NCBI RefSeq assembly: GCF_019399895.1
Contig: NC_091870.1
Span: 6,307,001 to 6,371,000, forward strand
DNA: 64,000 nucleotides
DNA from: Cardiocondyla obscurior
Lineage: Eukaryota; Arthropoda; Insecta; Hymenoptera; Formicidae
Reading direction: 5' to 3'
Shown here: positions 24,885-38,166 of the stretch, in pieces
How the letters are laid out: each line of letters starts with the position of its first letter
How positions within the stretch are numbered: position 1 is the first letter of the stretch
Notes under the pieces: model-generated
What the model saw: the letters and a program-made list of their open reading frames with translations, nothing else
What the model was told of the DNA's origin: nothing
Database searches by the model: none
Program-made: the position numbers and the translations under genes

Positions 24885-27800
24885 CTGAGGCGATGGAGAC
24901 GGGCGGAGGAAGGGGTGCTAGTGGTTGTTATCGGCCATCAGGTTTTATATCCCGTGCCGGAGGGGCGACGGGAAGACACGCGCATGCACACAGCATACAT
25001 ACAAAGAGAAAAAGAGAAAGATAGAGGCGAGGGGACGGTCAAACGATACCGGGATACCGTGTGTTTCACAAAGATTCTATGAAGATTGCCCGGGATTTTA
25101 TTACAGGAGAAATGTCGGTTAATAAAAATGAATACGCGGACGGAGCGAGCAAGAGATAGCGCGAGGGAGAGAAACAAGAAAGGGAGGGGAGGGGGGGGGT
25201 GCCTTTCTTTTCACCCGCCACGCGCTCCTTTTCCTCGGATCTTTCGGCTCTCGATGGCAGGCGATTCGAAAGTGCGATTTCGCGTCGGGCGCGTTAAAGT
25301 TCGTCGTTTAGATCACTCGAAGGCCGGAGTTAGAAAAAGCGGAGATCCTCGCTCCGCCGCTAGACGCGTTTATCTTTTCCCTCCATCCACCGTGACTCAG
25401 CGACGATTGACGCCAAGATCTCCCGCGAGATTGAACGTGTGAAATAAGTATCGATCTGCGCATTAATGGGGCGTATAGTATCTCGGGGAAATTATTATAT
25501 CGGATCGTTCTCACGAATATTTACGACGTGCGAGTCGCGCGGGTCGGCCCCGTCCGAATGTGCGCCTGTTATATCTTCCGCAAATATCCGAAATAAAATG
25601 CAACCTCGGCGATAAGGTCTCCGCATCAATGCAATGAGTAGCCGCTAGCGCGACTTCCGCGAGATTAATGCAAGACGAAGAGGTCCCCTCTTCCGCTCGT
25701 GTTCTCGAAGCGCGGCAAGTCTTGCTGCCAGACCATCGGTTTGCAAATTCGCTCGGTGCAACGCTCTCTCGTCGGCACCCTCGTAATACAACAGGCGCGA
25801 TTGACGCGTCTGTTGCAGCTGCAGCCCGTGAGTAATCCGATGCGTCGCCAACGAAGTTTCAAGTGCTAATTCATGCGCACTCCGGGAAAGACGATATATC
25901 GAACCATCGAATCAATAGGGACCTGTCTGAACGTCTTCGGGCAGAAAATCCAATGAAACGCGTCTCGACACGCGTGGCGCCTCGCGAGGTAGACGGAGAT
26001 AAAGGCGTCCAGATCGCATGCAAAAGGGCGCTCCCGCAGAGACGGGCCTCCGCGGTTTTCCCGCCAGACCGTTACGTAATAACAGATTTTCCAGCGATCT
26101 TGGCGGTATCTTGCGTAAAAAGATCCGAGTGAGAACAAGGAAGTAGACGGCACACGCCGGGGATGAATAAAACAAGAATCTATGTTACATAAGCACTCTT
26201 TCTAATACAAACGGCTAATTTTCCGCGCGTATCTTCGACGGTTCACGCGGAACTTATTTATACTTTTCAATCTTTGGTTGGCGGTAAATTTCAATTTTCA
26301 CGGACGTGCGCATTTTTGAAAACGAGAAAAGAAAAAATAGGGAGATGAAGCAACTACTCCGTTCTGTTAAAAAAAAAATATTCGGACTCTGTTTTTACTA
26401 CGTAATTTAGAATCGCATGAAAGAAAGAATTCGTCGCGCAGTCAGTTCGCCTGGTGTTAACACAGACGTTTGTATCGATTATTCAATTGACAAGCGAACC
26501 GGCGTTTCACGACGCATTGTTATTCACCATTGGCCGCTGGTCCACAGCCGGGGCATAATAAACCAGCTCGATCCGCATCTGTCTCTTCCTTGCTTTCATT
26601 CATCCGTCGTCCTGCTTACGTTGTAACGGAATTCGTCTTCGTCGGGAATAGCCGGCGACGACAACAATGTCGATGGCGGAGTCTCATCCAATTTTTCAGG
26701 CGCGCGAGCCGTACAAAACGAGTCGGTTAATCCACCGAAATTTCGCTGACGCGGACGCTTTCGTTTCTCGTAGCTGTGCTTTGCTCGCTTCCGACGTTCT
26801 CACCAAATTTCAGCCGCGATGCCGAACAGCCTGAAGCGGTGGAAACGACAGTAGGATAAAAAAAAAAAAAGAAAAAAAAAAGATAAAAAAAAAGAAAGAG
26901 AGAACAGTGAGGTAGGATCGAGGAAGCGGAAAGGAGAAAGAACAAGTCCTTTCTTGTTTCCTCGATCCCACCCGCGATGGGGTCAGAGGCGAATTGACTG
27001 CCGTGTCATTTGTAACAATAAAGGTGGAAGTCCCGACGTTTGGATCTTCGACTCTCGTCTCGGTGATACGCGGGGTCGCCTTGATGACCTTTTTCTACGA
27101 GATATCGCCGACACTGCCGTATACTCAATGAAGTTGAGCGATGGAAATCGAGCGTTTTCGCTTCCACGCGGCCGAATTACTTCATCTCGAAGGAGATAAA
27201 AATCCAAAGTTAGCATTTTTCCTTTACGCGGCGATAACTGTGTAAGTCAATTCGACTTCATGGCCTCATTAGAAGTGCCGTCTTCTTCTTAAGCGTATAA
27301 ATTAAATTATTCTCCGGATTCGGTTCTCGCTGTCCGCGCAACTTAAATTTTATTCGAGGAGGAAAGTCGTCGACCGGACGAATCGTCTTCGCCGGTGAAT
27401 AAAATGAAAAACGAGGTTTACGCTTCCATCTTTCCCGGTGTCCTTCTTCATCGCCGCGACTATTCGTCCGTATCATAAATCTCCGCGCAACCATACGACG
27501 TTCCTCAGTTGACCGTAAGTACGTTGCTTTTTTTTTTTTTTTTTTTTTTTTTTGATAAAGCGGCTCCGTCAGTTTTCTCTCGACGGGAACGCGCGCTCTC
27601 GGTCGCTCGCGTACGTTTTCAATGGGTCGTCTCGCGATCTGGGAGGCACGTAAGGAGGCTCGGAGTCAATTGTTACAACGTGAGCTGACGTATTGCCAAC
27701 ATAAGTCAGTCGACAAAGACCGCCCGAAATTATGTATCTACGAACGAAAGAGAATAGAGAGCGTGTCGGGGTGAAGCAGAGTCGAAATTCCGTGACCGAT

Positions 27801-28200
27801 CTACACAGCGATCCCGGGGGGATTCGTTACGGGGCGAAGTTTTGGAAATATTTTGCCTTGACATCGGAGGTCAGATCGCGTGTCTCAATATTTCGTCTTA
27901 ACCGGGACGCTTTTCATAGTTCCGAAACGTGACGTGCAGTCGTTCGTTCTTCCTCGTCGCGTTTATGTTTTGCTGGCCAGATCGTTGAACTTTCACGCCT
28001 GTTTATCTCGGCTGGCGACTCTATTATTGATACTCCTCACTCGCAAAATTTCTCCGACAATAAAGCTTTCGTTTTATTTCAAGCTGTGAAAATGTGCACC
28101 ATGCTTAATCTACTCTTGCAGATCAAACGAGACCGACTCTATTGATGCATTTATCTTTTTTTTTTTCGTAAGCCATTCGGTCTGCAGTTTAAAAGCTTAC
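24885..28200. other. No recognised gene
   Basis: Includes a G-rich patch at 25180-25200, purine-rich 26855-26945 and the T26 run. Frames of 60-120 codons occur on both strands but are arginine-rich and overlap each other, as expected from CpG-rich DNA. Confidence 0.55.
27528..27553. repeat. T26 homopolymer
   Basis: Twenty-six consecutive T, the longest pure homopolymer seen here. It follows GTAAGTACGTTGC. Confidence 0.95.
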
Positions 28201-28259
28201 CTGTTGACTGTTTTATCCCCGTAGAAAGGCAACGACGATTTTGGAAAATTATTACCCAT
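28201..28259 (-). CDS. Candidate first coding exon with CAG|GTAAGC donor
   Basis: On the minus strand ATG in optimal context (AAAATGG) opens 19 codons plus two bases (MGNNFPKSSLPFYGDK), then the near-ideal donor junction CAG|GTAAGC at 28200. A glycine follows the start, but the N-myristoylation pattern is not met because residue 6 is proline. The opposite strand has nothing comparable. The piece is short and unlinked to other exons, so it is only a candidate. Confidence 0.22.
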
Positions 28260-31200
28260 TTTATTTCTAATTTTTTTTTTTTTTCTTCCCCGAGCGTTTT
28301 ACGAGTCTGACATTATGAGATTGCGATTATCTGCATGCCGGCACAAAAAATAAAAATATCGGCAATGTCTCTATTTCTATACGCCAGGCCCTTTCGGCAA
28401 CAATAGGTACGGCGAAACGTTCGCAGGTATCGCTTTATGTTTTTCCGTGATTTCCTTCGCGTCTCCCTCTTTCGCCGATGCAAGTTTTTCATTCCGTACC
28501 GCAGAAAATCTATCTTCCCCCTCCGCGCCGAATGACCGCCTCGCATCTCGGCAATTACCGGCAACGTGCTTCTCGTGTTTCCCTTCTTCTTCATGGCTCT
28601 CGGCAACCGCAAATATTCGGACGATAGTCGCACGACGTACCGAGAGATGCGTGTTAGAACCGGCGGAGTGTAGCGTGGTGATTAACGAACAAATGGCAGG
28701 CGGTCGTCGGTAATTGTAATAATTGTAGGCGGCATAGTGCCGCGCGGCTCCTTCTTCCTACGGCGCCTCCCTTCGTCTTCTTCTTTCCGTCGGACGAAGA
28801 CAGGCCGGTGGAAGGTAGGAGCGCGTCATGTGTGCCGGCGATGCTATTGTAAGTCTAAGACGCGTACAGGTACGTGCGCCCGCCATTGTTTTCCGTCATT
28901 ATCGGCGCGAGGGGGAGTCGGACGGTGGTTTAAGATTCTCGGCCTGTCATTAAGCGACTTTTTCGCGGTTTCCTTAACAGGATCTCGATTTCCGCCCGTC
29001 CGTTCCGCCGGCGTGGAAAACGCCGGAAAGCCCGCGCGCCGTGCAGCGTGAGAAAACAGCGGAATTTCGCGATTAAACGGCCGACCCGATACACATTGTC
29101 GCGTGCAAGCGCTTTTCCTTTCCCACGCGTCTTCGCGCAGGAAACGATGAGCGGTGCGAATGACGAATATATTGACACCTGTTCTCCTTCTCGCGTCAAG
29201 CATCGGAGAGCACGAATTCCGAAGAGCGCCCGGAGACTCCTTGACAGTTCAAGGTATCGATGAATGCATGCGAGGGCATCGCCGCGCAAATTGCAGCCTG
29301 AGAGTAATTACTCGTTACAACGTATATACAATGAACGAGCATCCGAGTGTTTACGAAAACGCTGATCAGCATCAATGGGAAAAGAAACCGCTGTTACATT
29401 TTTATTTCACGTATCTCGGATGTGCCGCGAAGGTGCCAGCCATATGCGATTTCTTCGGAAGTGATAGATAATACCTCCTGTCATTACCGCGCATTGTTCG
29501 CTTCGGAGCCAGAAATCGAAATAGGCTCCGGCGGCGTACGTGTAGCTTGCGACGGTTCGTTCCTCAAGTACGATAGCTCGTCCTCGAGACGTTAGAGCGC
29601 GACGTGAAATTCTTCGAAATATAAGAGCTATAATAAGCGGTCTCTTTCGAGCTAAACGAAAAATGTAAGTCACATCTCGACGGGGAAAACGCGCGCGCGG
29701 GCGAGGAAAAAAAAAAAAAAGAAAAAAATCTGTATCTATTCCCGACGGAGAATTCGTGCAACCGTTGTCGCGGCGCATAATAGCTAGTTAGGTTTCATTG
29801 TATCGGTAACGCATGTACGCAGCATGTGCATATGCATGACAATGGCGGTCTTAGAGCGTAGCCATGCTTTTTAGTGACGCTTTTTATGGATGCATTCCGC
29901 GAGGGTCAAGGTGCGCGCTAATATGTCGTAATTCTTTTAAACGGCCGTCAGAATTAAATTTCGTGGCTGGTCCCTTTCGTCAAGCAGTATCCGTTACCGC
30001 GTATCGCCGTGAGACACAGCCCCGAGGGTACACGGAGTGTGCGCTCCTTTGCGATTAGTAAGGCGCTATATCGCTCGATCAATCTCGACGTTTGAATGTC
30101 GGAACGCGACGGAGGTACGCGTTGGAACGAATAGTCAATAGAACGAAAGGTTTGGAGAAAGTATCGCGGGACGAACTACGGCGGTTAGAGTTTTTTAAAC
30201 CAGCATAAAAAGAAAATGCCAGATTCAAAGCTTCAGGCGTGTGTCCTAGTTTGCGGCTGGAGGAAGATTTTTCCTCGAGCGGCCCGGAATTCGCCGAACG
30301 CTCATGTTTCCACTCTATTATTTTTACTAACGTAAATTTTCAGCGGGGCGTCGGCCGGGCGGTGAGAACGAATTTCAAACGAGCGTCGGCGACTTTTTGA
30401 GAATTATCCGTGACGCTTCGCCGGCCTTCGGTAGTCATTTTTACGTTCTATAATACGAAGAACTCCTCTCAAGAAGATGTCAACTTTACCAATAACCCGC
30501 GGGGTATCTAGCCTAATACTAATGTTACAATTTCTAACATTTTTACGGCCTATTTAAGTCTCGTATAATGGAAACGAACCCGAGGCTCGGAGCCGCGAAG
30601 GTGGAAATCTGTGGTGTCGGCGAATTCCTTTAACTGTTACGAGAAGCAGCCGTACAGTGGGTCATCAGGCTCAATGGCTATTCGTTAAAATACTTAGAAC
30701 CCCATGAGTACCACCGAAAGAGAAAGTTTGCATCTCGGGGACCACACCGGTGGTGATTTTTTTTTTCCTTTTTTTTTTTCAATGACATCGATTTTCGAAC
30801 TGCGACTAATCCCTCTTTCAAAAACGTGTTAATGTCAGTGACATGATTTCTCATTAAACCATTTTCGTGACACTTTTAAGATGCATAATTTATGCTATTT
30901 ATCATAATAACGTATACTGTAAAATATATCTCATAGACCGAATGTAAAGCACGCGTTTAGAGAATATTTATTTCTGCCATTAAGTTCAACGATAAACACA
31001 TAAATTTAATTAAAAACCATTACGTACGACGCGCATTCACGCGATCGTGTCGCCAGGCGTTATCTCGATCGGAATACAATAACGAGATACTTCGTCGCGC
31101 CGGAGTCCTTGCCCTGCTCTCGGCTAATGCAAAATTCAAAAAGATCAGCGCGCTTTCCAAAGGATCCTCGAGCGTAGATCTAGGTTCAAAAATCCAACTT

Positions 31201-32820
31201 GTCACGGACTCGCGAGCGAGCGGGATATATCGCGCGTACGATCTCGAATCGCCTGATACCATCTGCGAGAGGAATCTCCATACGTTTCCGTCGCCGCACC
31301 TCGACACGGAAGAGCGACAAGGTCGGCGCGAAGTGGAACGCTCCCCGCGGTCGCAGTCAGGTGTGAACGTTCGATACCCGGAGCCCACGCGTCGCGGAAA
31401 ATCGTCCCACGTACCGTCTCGTACGGCTTCCTCGCGATCCTCCCCCGCGAGGAAGTAACGCTGCCAGACAAATAACGTAGTAAACGCGAGACGGCGAGAT
31501 CAATCGCGATCAGCAGAGTAAATCAAATGACGCATCTCGGGTGGGACGACGTCCCACGGTAGCCGCGAGAGCCACGAGGCTTTTTCATTCATCGATTCGC
31601 GTGCTTTTCTATAGGCGAGCATTTCGCCTTATAGGATCGACCGATCAGAGCCGCCGTCGACGGCCCCGTGGTTTCGCTCCGTCGCTTTCGGCTCGCGCTG
31701 AGGTTTCCCGCGTTTTTCGCGCTGATCAATGGCTCGAGACTCGCGGCCACGCTCGCCGCGTCGTCGTGAATGCACCGGGGTCCAGCGCGCAGCGTGCGCG
31801 AGCCACTGGCCGGGAACCGGGTGCCTCGTGTACGTACACGTTTACGCATACGGGCGCGTGCCGTTGTGACATACGCGATTACCTTGGACTTATATCTATA
31901 TAAACACCGATGCGTATAATGAGGTGTAGGACTGAAGTCATTGTCGACATCGATAGGCAGTTAATGGCGCGAATGTAACTCGCGGTTTTGATGCCGCTTG
32001 AATAATCTCGCGACGCGATAAGCGGCCGGGGCGCGCGTTAAAATTCAATGCTAGCTATTTATTTAGCGCCGCGCGGCGGAGACGTCATTTGAATAAGGCT
32101 AGCCGGCAGATAATGCGGCCTGGCATTTTTTACAGCTCCGTTCGGCGTGCCGTTGTGAAGACAGCGATACTGTCACCGCGCGATATCTCGTAGGAAATAT
32201 GGTTAATACATGACATTGAAATTAGAAATAATGCGTTATTCAATAGAAAACAAATGCATTTCTTTACACGCGGCGGCTATACCCGTGCATAATTTATCGT
32301 TATTAAAAGGAGCACTTGGCTCTCCGACGGCGGCGTAAATGACGAATGCAACGTGCGCTCTGAGAAATTAAAAGGAAAGGTGTGACGAAAGCGGTCAATA
32401 ATTTTTCTAATTTCCAATTTGTCTCCGATAATTGAGAAGCCGGCGAGCGCAGGGGAAGTCGTAAACTAGCCCACGCGTGAATTCGTTGAAACCGCGCCCG
32501 CGTTTTTTTTTTTCTTTCTTTTTTTCCTTTTCAATCGAACGGAAGAAATGAAGCATGGGAATACGTAATGATACGTGAAACGTGGCGCGCACGTACGGGC
32601 GCGTAATGCGGAGGAGAGAAGTTATTATCGGCGCGAGCAGTGCGCGATAAGCGCATAATTAGATATACGCGAGCGCACGGCGGGGAATTAATCCCGCTCA
32701 TTAATATCGCCGCGTCCATTAAATCGAGGCAAAGAAAAGTGTTGCGTTGTGTTGCGTATCGGTATAAGCTAATAATAATACCCCATCAACCTGTCTCGCG
32801 TGTTGAAGAAGAAAAAGAGG

Positions 32821-32846
32821 AAAAAAAAAAGAGAGAGAGAGAGAAA
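32821..32846. repeat. Poly(A)/(GA)n purine tract
   Basis: A run of A followed by eight GA units. Confidence 0.9.
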
Positions 32847-33859
32847 CAACTCGACGTTTCATTGCACGTACGCAGAGAAAAAGTGATCGTAACCGTAGGA
32901 TATGTTGCCGCCGATAAGATCCGCGCATTATTAAAACATTCAGCAAAGAGATGCAGTTTATGCCTAGGTCAGTGGATAATATATGACGCAATTAATGTAC
33001 GGGGCCGGGAATAGTCTCTCGCTTGGTAATCGTAATCGGAGCATCTTAAATCAAATCAGGTAACTCGATTGCGTTATTTCCTCAACGGGGGATGCTCGAA
33101 TTCTTATCTTATCGATCGATTGATTTAATAGAGTAACGTACCAGAGATAGCGATTATATACGGCGAGCAAATCGAACTCCGGTGCAAATACTCCGAGAAG
33201 GAAAAAAAAGGGGAAAAAAAAAAGAAACATAAAAGATCAGTTTTATCGCGTTGTCGCGCGCCGGATATTTCTCTCTCTTACGAATCCCGATCGGATCGGC
33301 GCATTTATCTCGCGGCATGTGTGCGTAGGTCAGTGCGAGAAGTATGTAACGCAACTAATGCGAGGCGTAGGTATGACGAGCGGCGTCAGGTATGGAAAAA
33401 CAGCTTTCTCTCTCGACGGGTTCAGGTGGCACACGTAGGAATTAAGCGGATAAACACGCGCGGAGTAGTAGTACGCGCGGCACGCGGAGCGCGTTTCGCG
33501 CAAACGCAAACACGCACACGCACGCAAAGACGTGTAAGATATTCGTTTTGCGCGGGATAAAATTCGCGGCGAATGTACCGTAGCGCTCGCGAGTTTTACT
33601 ACGTGCAATAAGTCGGCCTCGTTGCGCGTTAATTCACACTTTCGTTTTCCGTCTTCCACGCTTCTGTGGAAATACTGCGCTCGCTCGATTGTTAATCGCC
33701 GCCCGCGTCACGCCGATCAGCGTTCTCCGCGAGAGGAGAAACAATCGGACGCGCTTATTCCGTCGATTACGACCGCGGTGTATCTCGTTAATTGACGCAG
33801 ACGAAGCGGGAGATGCGTATTTTTCAATTATCATCAAGAGTACAAGCCCCGCGTTAGAA

Positions 33860-33898
33860 GGAGAGAGAGAGAGAGAGAGAAAGAGAAAAAAAAAAGAA
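33860..33898. repeat. (GA)n purine tract
   Basis: Ten GA units grading into A-rich purine sequence. Confidence 0.9.
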
Positions 33899-35399
33899 GA
33901 GAAAAAAGATCATTTCGTCGCCGCCGGAGTCATTAACATTTGCATGCGGTATAAATCACGTTCTCTTGTAACGTCATTAAATTATATAACGCATACCTGG
34001 TTTCCATATTTACGTGTACTCGTCTCCGCGATAGGAATCGCTATTTATAAAACTCGATATATACGATTTGATTCATCGAAGTCAACGTAATTCTCCGAGA
34101 CTTTCTTGCGGAACTGCAATTTCTGGCTTATAAATTATTTACAAGCCGTTATTGTTATCGTATCTAGAATCAATATTATTACGGAACGCGTGTTACCGTT
34201 ATATTTTCAATTATCCTAAAAAAAAAAACAGAAAAAATTAATTTATCTTAGACAAGAATAAGTATACGCGCCGCCGTCGATTGCCGCGCAACGAAAAGTT
34301 GAAACCATCCAAGAGGACAGAAATTAAAACCGCCGATACGATATCGATCCCGGGTATTAATGGAAGGAAGCGGAAATTCCGCAGCGTGCTTCTGAAGGAC
34401 CATAACGAGCCGTTACTCGGATATACTCTTTCGGGCCGTAATGCGAGTACACGGGACGGGAGGAGCTGAGGCTTGACTTTAGTAAGAGTTTACGAGGGCA
34501 GGCAACACGGGGTTAATTCAATCAGCCTATAATCCCAACTCTAACCCTGATTACCCCCGGAGAAAGCAGCCGGCAGTTCGAGGCGATTCGATCCTGATTA
34601 AAAGGTTTCGTGGACGGCTTCGGTTCGGCTACTGGCCGTACTCGAGAAAGGAAACTCCGCTCTCGAGTGCAATTTTCCTTTTCGCGAAAAATGAGCCTCG
34701 CCGTAGACGATTACGTGTCATTAATTAAAATGGCGCGTGAGTAAAAGCTGCAACGTCACCGGCGTGTAAAATACAATTTATGTCACGGATACGAACGCAG
34801 TAAATCACATTATGCAAACCGGCCGTCGATCGGTTTTCTCGATTCTCGATTAACTATAAGGCGCGATAACCTGCAGTAAACTGTAAATATTATTTTTTAT
34901 TTTTTATTAATTTTTTTTTTTACAATATAGTAATTAGCCAGGCGTCTATGAACTAATTGAGTCGCGATCTTCGTGATAATCTTATAAAACGTTATTAGAT
35001 ACATTTTACGGGTCGTAATATTTCCTGGTAAGCGCGATTTGGATCGCAATGAGACATTCGTATTAATACTCGTGAACTTTTACGCCGGCAATATTTTTAG
35101 ACTTTTATCTGTGAAAATAATAACGACGAGTGCCATTAGGGTTAATGGAGTGCAATTTTCCAATAAAATTGCGATAAGGAAATACAGGAATAAGTAAATG
35201 CAAGAAAAGAGAAATAAAAAAACCCGATAAACTGTTTTTTTTTTTTTCTTAAATCATTCTTTTACAATTAACGATCGGTAATAATCGTTAGCTAAATACA
35301 TCCAATTACATAATTGCGCGACATCTGAGGAGGATCGATTTCATTGTTCGCAGACCGTTCGACGTCAACTGTCTGGGATCAGATTTAATTGCAAGATAT

Positions 35400-35648
35400 A
35401 TGATATCTCTAGGGGGTTATCTATGTGCCGTCACTCTTTGCACGTTTCAGACGGGTTCGAGTATCTACGCTCATCCCGTCCGTTCTAATCGACTTATTTG
35501 GGTTTATCGCAGTGTCAATCTTATCTCCCATAATATTATAAAAGCATTAGGCATCGTACCACCGACGGATTATTTCCCAGATAACGTGCATCATAACATG
35601 CAAGCGAACGACGCAGTTCCGACCCGGCTTGACCGACACGCGGCGTAA
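35400..35648 (+). CDS. 82-codon frame with hydrophobic leader
   Basis: The frame starts at ATG (context TATATGA, weak). The first 24 residues are hydrophobic (MISLGGYLCAVTLCTFQTG) with an ALA-like end at SIYA. The remainder is polar (RSNRLIWVYRSVN, PPTDYFPDNVHHN). It could be a secreted peptide or a chance frame. It lies in AT-rich surroundings, where an 82-codon frame is somewhat less expected. No family was recognised. Confidence 0.15.
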   Translation: MISLGGYLCAVTLCTFQTGSSIYAHPVRSNRLIWVYRSVNLISHNIIKALGIVPPTDYFPDNVHHNMQANDAVPTRLDRHAA

Positions 35649-36573
35649 CCGAAATAATTTGTAACACTTTGATATCGTCCATTGTTTACTCGTTGTCACC
35701 GACCGACGAATCGGCCGGCTGATAACGTAATTGTTCTAATAACATCGAATAAAAATAATTTCGTCGAATTGAAAATTTGTTACCGATAACGATGATACGT
35801 CCGCGTTATCTTTTTAATTCGGTGCGCGCACGATTTGGATAAAATTACTTTATAATTTATCACTCTGCACCAAATAAAGTCATCGCATTAATTTTACTTA
35901 TCGAGGCCATTGTTTGTGCTTAGATAACTTTGAATATTTATAGAGTATTTAAAAGCATATCGCTTACACTAAAAAAAAAAAGAAGAAAAAAAAAGAAAAA
36001 AGAGAGAGAAAAATTATCAGAAAAATATTACACAGATTAAATAATCTTCTTTATTCGTTCTCGCACAGAAAGATAAACGATCCTCCCGTTAAGATATCTT
36101 TCTTCTCTCGATTTCTTTACATTGTACGTCGTTGCAGTATTCACGTAATGCGATGCGTTTAACACGGGTTTACACGCGACTATCCTTCACGAAGCTCCGT
36201 ATATTCGAGAAAGAGAGAACGCTTTTATGAATAATGTATCTTCATCGCCGCGGCGCGTTCCGTCATTGTCTCGCAGTATCTGCGTAGCAGGTATCCTTTG
36301 TATGTGAGCAGGATTATTAACGAAACGATCTCGCGCGCGTCGACCGGGTGCCAAACCAAACGACGGCAACGACAGCGTGCCACTCGTGCCGGGCGACGAT
36401 TTTGATTCGAGGCTGGCAACTTCATTTCCGGGATTGATGCCAATGTCCCGGACGGCAATTCGAAAATCAACGGCGCGTCACAAAAGGGGGTTTATCGTAG
36501 CGAGCCGGGGCTCTATCGCCCTGGGCGTTAACATTGCGCGCTATCTCCTCTAGATGCGTGTAACATAACTGTG

Positions 36574-36768
36574 TCATTTCTGTCCGGCCTCTCTCCTTCC
36601 CGCCCGCGCTCTTCCATCATTCGATAACCGGAGCGACATGAGAGATTCTCTCTCGATCCTCGATTCTCTTACGGCCTCCGCGCGTCGCCGCGCTCGCTTG
36701 CTCGCGTCTGTCTGTCTGGCCGTACTGCCACCGAGTTGATTGGATCCACTTAACGGGGTATACGCCAT
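36574..36768 (-). CDS. 64-codon basic, charged open frame
   Basis: The minus-strand ATG (context CGCATGG) opens 64 codons. They begin MAYTPLSGSNQLGG and continue with a strongly charged region (ASKRARRRAEAVRESRIER) that could form a helix. An overlapping frame from an ATG at 36826 reads MVAQRNNIHFAIHHGAV and is equally open, so the two compete. No family, splice signal or poly(A) signal supports either. Confidence 0.13.
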   Translation of the reverse strand: MAYTPLSGSNQLGGSTARQTDASKRARRRAEAVRESRIERESLMSLRLSNDGRARAGRREAGQK

Positions 36769-38015
36769 GCGACATTACTGCTCCATGGTGTATGGCGAAG
36801 TGTATGTTGTTGCGTTGCGCCACCATAACCCGGCGAGGGACTGAAACGACTCCCGAGATTGCCGTTGTCTGGGTCTCGTTAAAGGTCTGGAAACTATTGG
36901 GGATAGTTCGGGCGAGACTTTCGTAACATCTTGCTATAACGTTTAAGGATATATCTCGCCGCGGTAGTCGGCGTCGTGGAGGCGGCGGTATACTCGAGAA
37001 TAGTTGGACGGAATTTAATACGGCGCCGCGCTCGCGCGCGCATGATTAACCCTTAACGAATCGCATTGCGCAACTCGGAAGCCGTACGATTTGTGAAAGT
37101 CTCGCTATTGTATTAGGCATATTGTAATGAAACGCAGAAATATCGGAGATTGAGGAAATTGTAATTAAGAATTCGCTTTCCCACGCAGCACTTTTTTCAC
37201 GTTAAATGCAAATATTGGAGATATTCGCGCGTTAAATATATGACATTATCGGTTTTTTTTTTTTTAGATAATTAAATTATTAATATGATTAAGTAATTAC
37301 GTAATTACAAGTGCGTTGTAAAGCGGTATTATTTTAGCGTTTTGTTTGAATACTTCACGTTTATACACATCGCTGACTCTCGTGCGCAGTTAAACCGTAG
37401 GACTTGGTCGAGGCTAAGTGGGCTTTTGCTAAGTAACAAGGAGCGACCTAATGACTCGAAAGACCCAGATTATTTTATTATCACGTCGCCAGTGATTTCG
37501 GCAACGCGATCGTAAAATGGCCCCTCTATCGGTTCCAGTACGTGATGATAGACAAGGCCTAGACCGCCTAAGCCATCAAATAATTGAATGCTGCATTGTG
37601 AGAGACTAATGATTTCTTCTTTGTAGTTTTATCTGAAAATTAGAATTTTTTTTCCATAAACAAAAAAGAAAAAAAAAAAAAAGAAAAAAACAGAATAATA
37701 ATTAATAGTACATTCGACGTACTTATGTATTGGTTTCATAAGCTTACATTTTTATCGTTTAAACGGAATCACGTTTCGTCACTTAAACTCCACTAAGCGT
37801 GTCGCGTGGTTTTCAGGAAATCGCACGTTTTTCGGCACGTACGGGCGGAATTCGAAAGTTAAGCCAGCGTCCTTGGCCGTGGTAAAACTAGCGGTACATT
37901 CTATTCTCGTGGCCACGTATCGCGCCACGTAATTCGGTACACGCGAGTTCACGGCGACTTGAAATAGGGAGAGGCGGCGGTGGCGTTATCTGTCTTGTCG
38001 TGTTACGTGTCTTAC
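36769..38015. other. No recognised gene
   Basis: CpG-rich to 37070, AT-rich 37080-37350, with an A-run at 37660-37690. No supported feature. Confidence 0.55.
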
Positions 38016-38166
38016 ACCGCGTGATAAGCCGCCCGGGACAACGTTGCTGTACAATCGCCGGCGCGTCGGTGCACATCAGGCGACAAAGGCGATCGTAAAC
38101 GTCTCGCGTCGCATCAGTTGGAGGCCGATCGGAACCAGTCACGAACGAGGATCTGCTCACTCTCGC
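38016..38166 (-). CDS. Candidate internal exon, minus strand
   Basis: A TTTCTCGCAGCTGCAG acceptor ends at 38167 and a GTAAGA donor begins at 38015. The 151 bases between are open in phase 0. The peptide includes SSFVTGSDRPPTDATRDVY and CTDAPAIVQQRCPGRLITR with three cysteines. The acceptor is moderate and the donor moderate. No domain was recognised. Confidence 0.18.

Larger units (their letters stand above)
28260..35399. other. No recognised gene
   Basis: CpG-rich blocks at 28.4-29.6 kb and 31-34 kb alternate with AT-rich 30830-31020 and 34870-35300. Two GA purine tracts occur. A possible splice pair at about 28807-28851 (GAAGACAG acceptor, GTAAGT donor) encloses 45 bases with an ATG, too little to call. 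Confidence 0.55.
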
